Under the pieces are notes generated by a model. The model had not been told where the DNA came from, searched no databases, and was given only the letters and a program-made list of their open reading frames with translations. Below, piece by piece: positions 51,245 to 52,057 of a DNA stretch of 52,057 nucleotides (positions within the stretch are counted from its first letter, which is position 1; each line of letters starts with the position of its first letter). Position numbers and translations under genes: made by a program. The stretch comes from Ruminococcus sp. 210702-SL.1.03 (GTDB lineage: Bacteria > Bacillota > Clostridia > Oscillospirales > Ruminococcaceae): the NCBI RefSeq assembly GCF_020559915.1, contig NZ_JAJCLZ010000016.1, positions 1 to 52,057 on the forward strand. Reading direction: 5' to 3'.

Positions 51245-51943
51245 GTGATAGAAAGAGGCAATATGACAAAAGAGGAATATATCGCTGTACTTGAAAAAGA
51301 GATCAGAAAGCGTGATAAAAAGATCGACAAATTAGAGGTCGAAAATGAATGTCTCAGAAAAGATAATCATATCTTCCTTGAAGCGCTGATACTCTCTAAG
51401 CATAAAATATTCGGAGCATCAAGCGAGCGAACCGAATGTGAAGATCAGCAATCTTTCTTCAACGAGGCCGAACAGGAATATGCAGAGAAAACGGAAGAGC
51501 CTGTAAAGAAGGATGTCAAGGGTTATGTCAGAAAAAGTGCAAAGACAAAACGTGATGAGATCATAAAGAACATCGAGACCGAGGTCATCACCTGCACCAT
51601 TCCCGATGGAGAAAGAAAATGTCCTCGCTGCGGTTCGGAGATGAAAGTTATCGGCAAAAAATATGTCCGTGAAGAGGTAGAGCTTATCCCAGCAAAGCTG
51701 ATCGTAAAGAAGTATTACAGCAATACTTATGGCTGCAAAAAGTGCGAGAAAAAGAATATGCCTGTATTTTTGCACGGATTTGTGCCGGCACCTGTTTTGC
51801 CACATTCGCTTGCGTCTGCGTCAACGGCTGCGTGGGTGATATACCAAAAGTACGTCAATGCTGTTCCGCTGTACCGTCAGGAAAAGGACTGGGAACGTCT
51901 TGGATATGTACTCAGCAGAACGATCCTGTATAATAAAACTTGA
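51245..51943 (+). pseudogene. tnpC: IS66 TnpC transposase, truncated by an insertion
   Basis: The 232-aa frame contains the N-terminal half of the IS66 DDE transposase. It has a leucine-zipper-like coiled coil (KEIRKRDKKIDKLEVENECL), ILSKHKIFGASSERTE, a zinc-binding region (CPRCGSEM and CKKC), and VPLYRQEKDWERLGYVLSR. Family TnpC proteins are about 500 aa with the catalytic DDE residues in the second half, which is absent. Homology stops after residue 230 and a new element begins about 51935-51943, so the break is an insertion. GTG at 51245 is 8 nt after GGAGG. No functional TnpC can be made from this copy. Confidence 0.88.
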
Positions 51944-52057
51944 CACTCCAACCTCAAAGAAGTAAAATAAAAAGAGAAAAAAATGGAGGTAAAGAAATGT
52001 CGGAAAATAAACAATATGAAAATGAGTACAAGGTGCAGGCGGTAAAGCTTGCAAAAA
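51941..52057 (+). mobile_element. Left end of a second insertion sequence (IS3-like)
   Basis: DNA after about 51935-51941 no longer matches IS66. A likely terminus begins with TGACACTCC at 51941, followed after a leader by a transposase-type gene. The right end is outside the window, so target duplication and full inverted repeats cannot be checked. Confidence 0.6.
51997..52057 (+). CDS. IS3-type OrfA transposase, N-terminal part
   Basis: Only 20 codons are visible, starting MSENKQYENEYKVQAVKLAK. The pattern EYK.QAVKLA is typical of the helix-turn-helix OrfA (IS3/IS150 type), the DNA-binding half of the transposase. GGAGG lies 7 nt before the ATG. It runs off the window edge. Confidence 0.7.
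   Translation, partial: MSENKQYENEYKVQAVKLAK

Overview
The window looks like a core-genome segment of an anaerobic Gram-positive Clostridia, most likely Oscillospiraceae/Ruminococcus-like. This is inferred from a PolC-type DNA polymerase next to ispG, the HisZ plus short HisG pair, HemZ, a DUF512 radical-SAM protein, the single-chain clostridial-size PurL and a bifunctional Rel. I could not run any database search, so the taxonomy is an inference. Genes from about 1 to 12.45 kb are read on the minus strand and genes from 12.6 kb to the end on the plus strand. The switch falls at a back-to-back promoter pair at about 12.57-12.63 kb.

Left arm (minus strand): the N-terminus of a secreted protein, an orphan 212-aa protein and an HD-domain protein. 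Then comes a tight run ending at a purL terminator: DUF1294 membrane protein, Lrp/AsnC regulator, class I aminotransferase, ispE, zinc-ribbon membrane protein and PflX-type radical-SAM protein. Next are purL with its own strong promoter, and mtaB.

Right arm (plus strand): an HPr-like protein without the phospho-histidine; a DacF-like penicillin-binding protein whose SxxK, SxN and KTG motifs are all altered; pgi; a P-loop protein; and DUF177-rpmF. After a strong terminator come a DUF512 protein, der, plsY and gpsA. A second terminator is followed by the classic envelope, isoprenoid and replication cluster pyrH-frr-uppS-cdsA-dxr-rseP-ispG-polC. The histidine operon hisZGD-x-x-hisBHF-x-hisIE follows, with three small unrelated genes inside and no hisA or hisC. 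It has its own promoter, an operator-like palindrome and a terminator. Then come a cysteine-rich conserved protein with its own promoter-like element and terminator, and recJ-rel-MBL hydrolase-hemZ-rlmD.

Accessory end (48.8-52.06 kb): base and codon use change after rlmD. Three 28-nt tandem imperfect repeats precede a two-gene cassette, a Vat/CatB-type acetyltransferase overlapping a P-loop kinase-like gene, that ends in a strong terminator. Next come a remnant of an IS66 TnpC, an IS66 element with intact tnpA and tnpB, and a tnpC cut off by a second insertion element whose first gene (IS3-type orfA) runs off the window.

The most interesting points are the apparently catalytically dead DacF homologue, a promoter-like element it shares with the cysteine-rich gene that resembles forespore sigma-F promoters, the operator-like palindrome of the his operon, and the mobile end with tandem repeats next to a possible antibiotic-modifying gene. 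No CRISPR array, tRNA or rRNA gene was seen.
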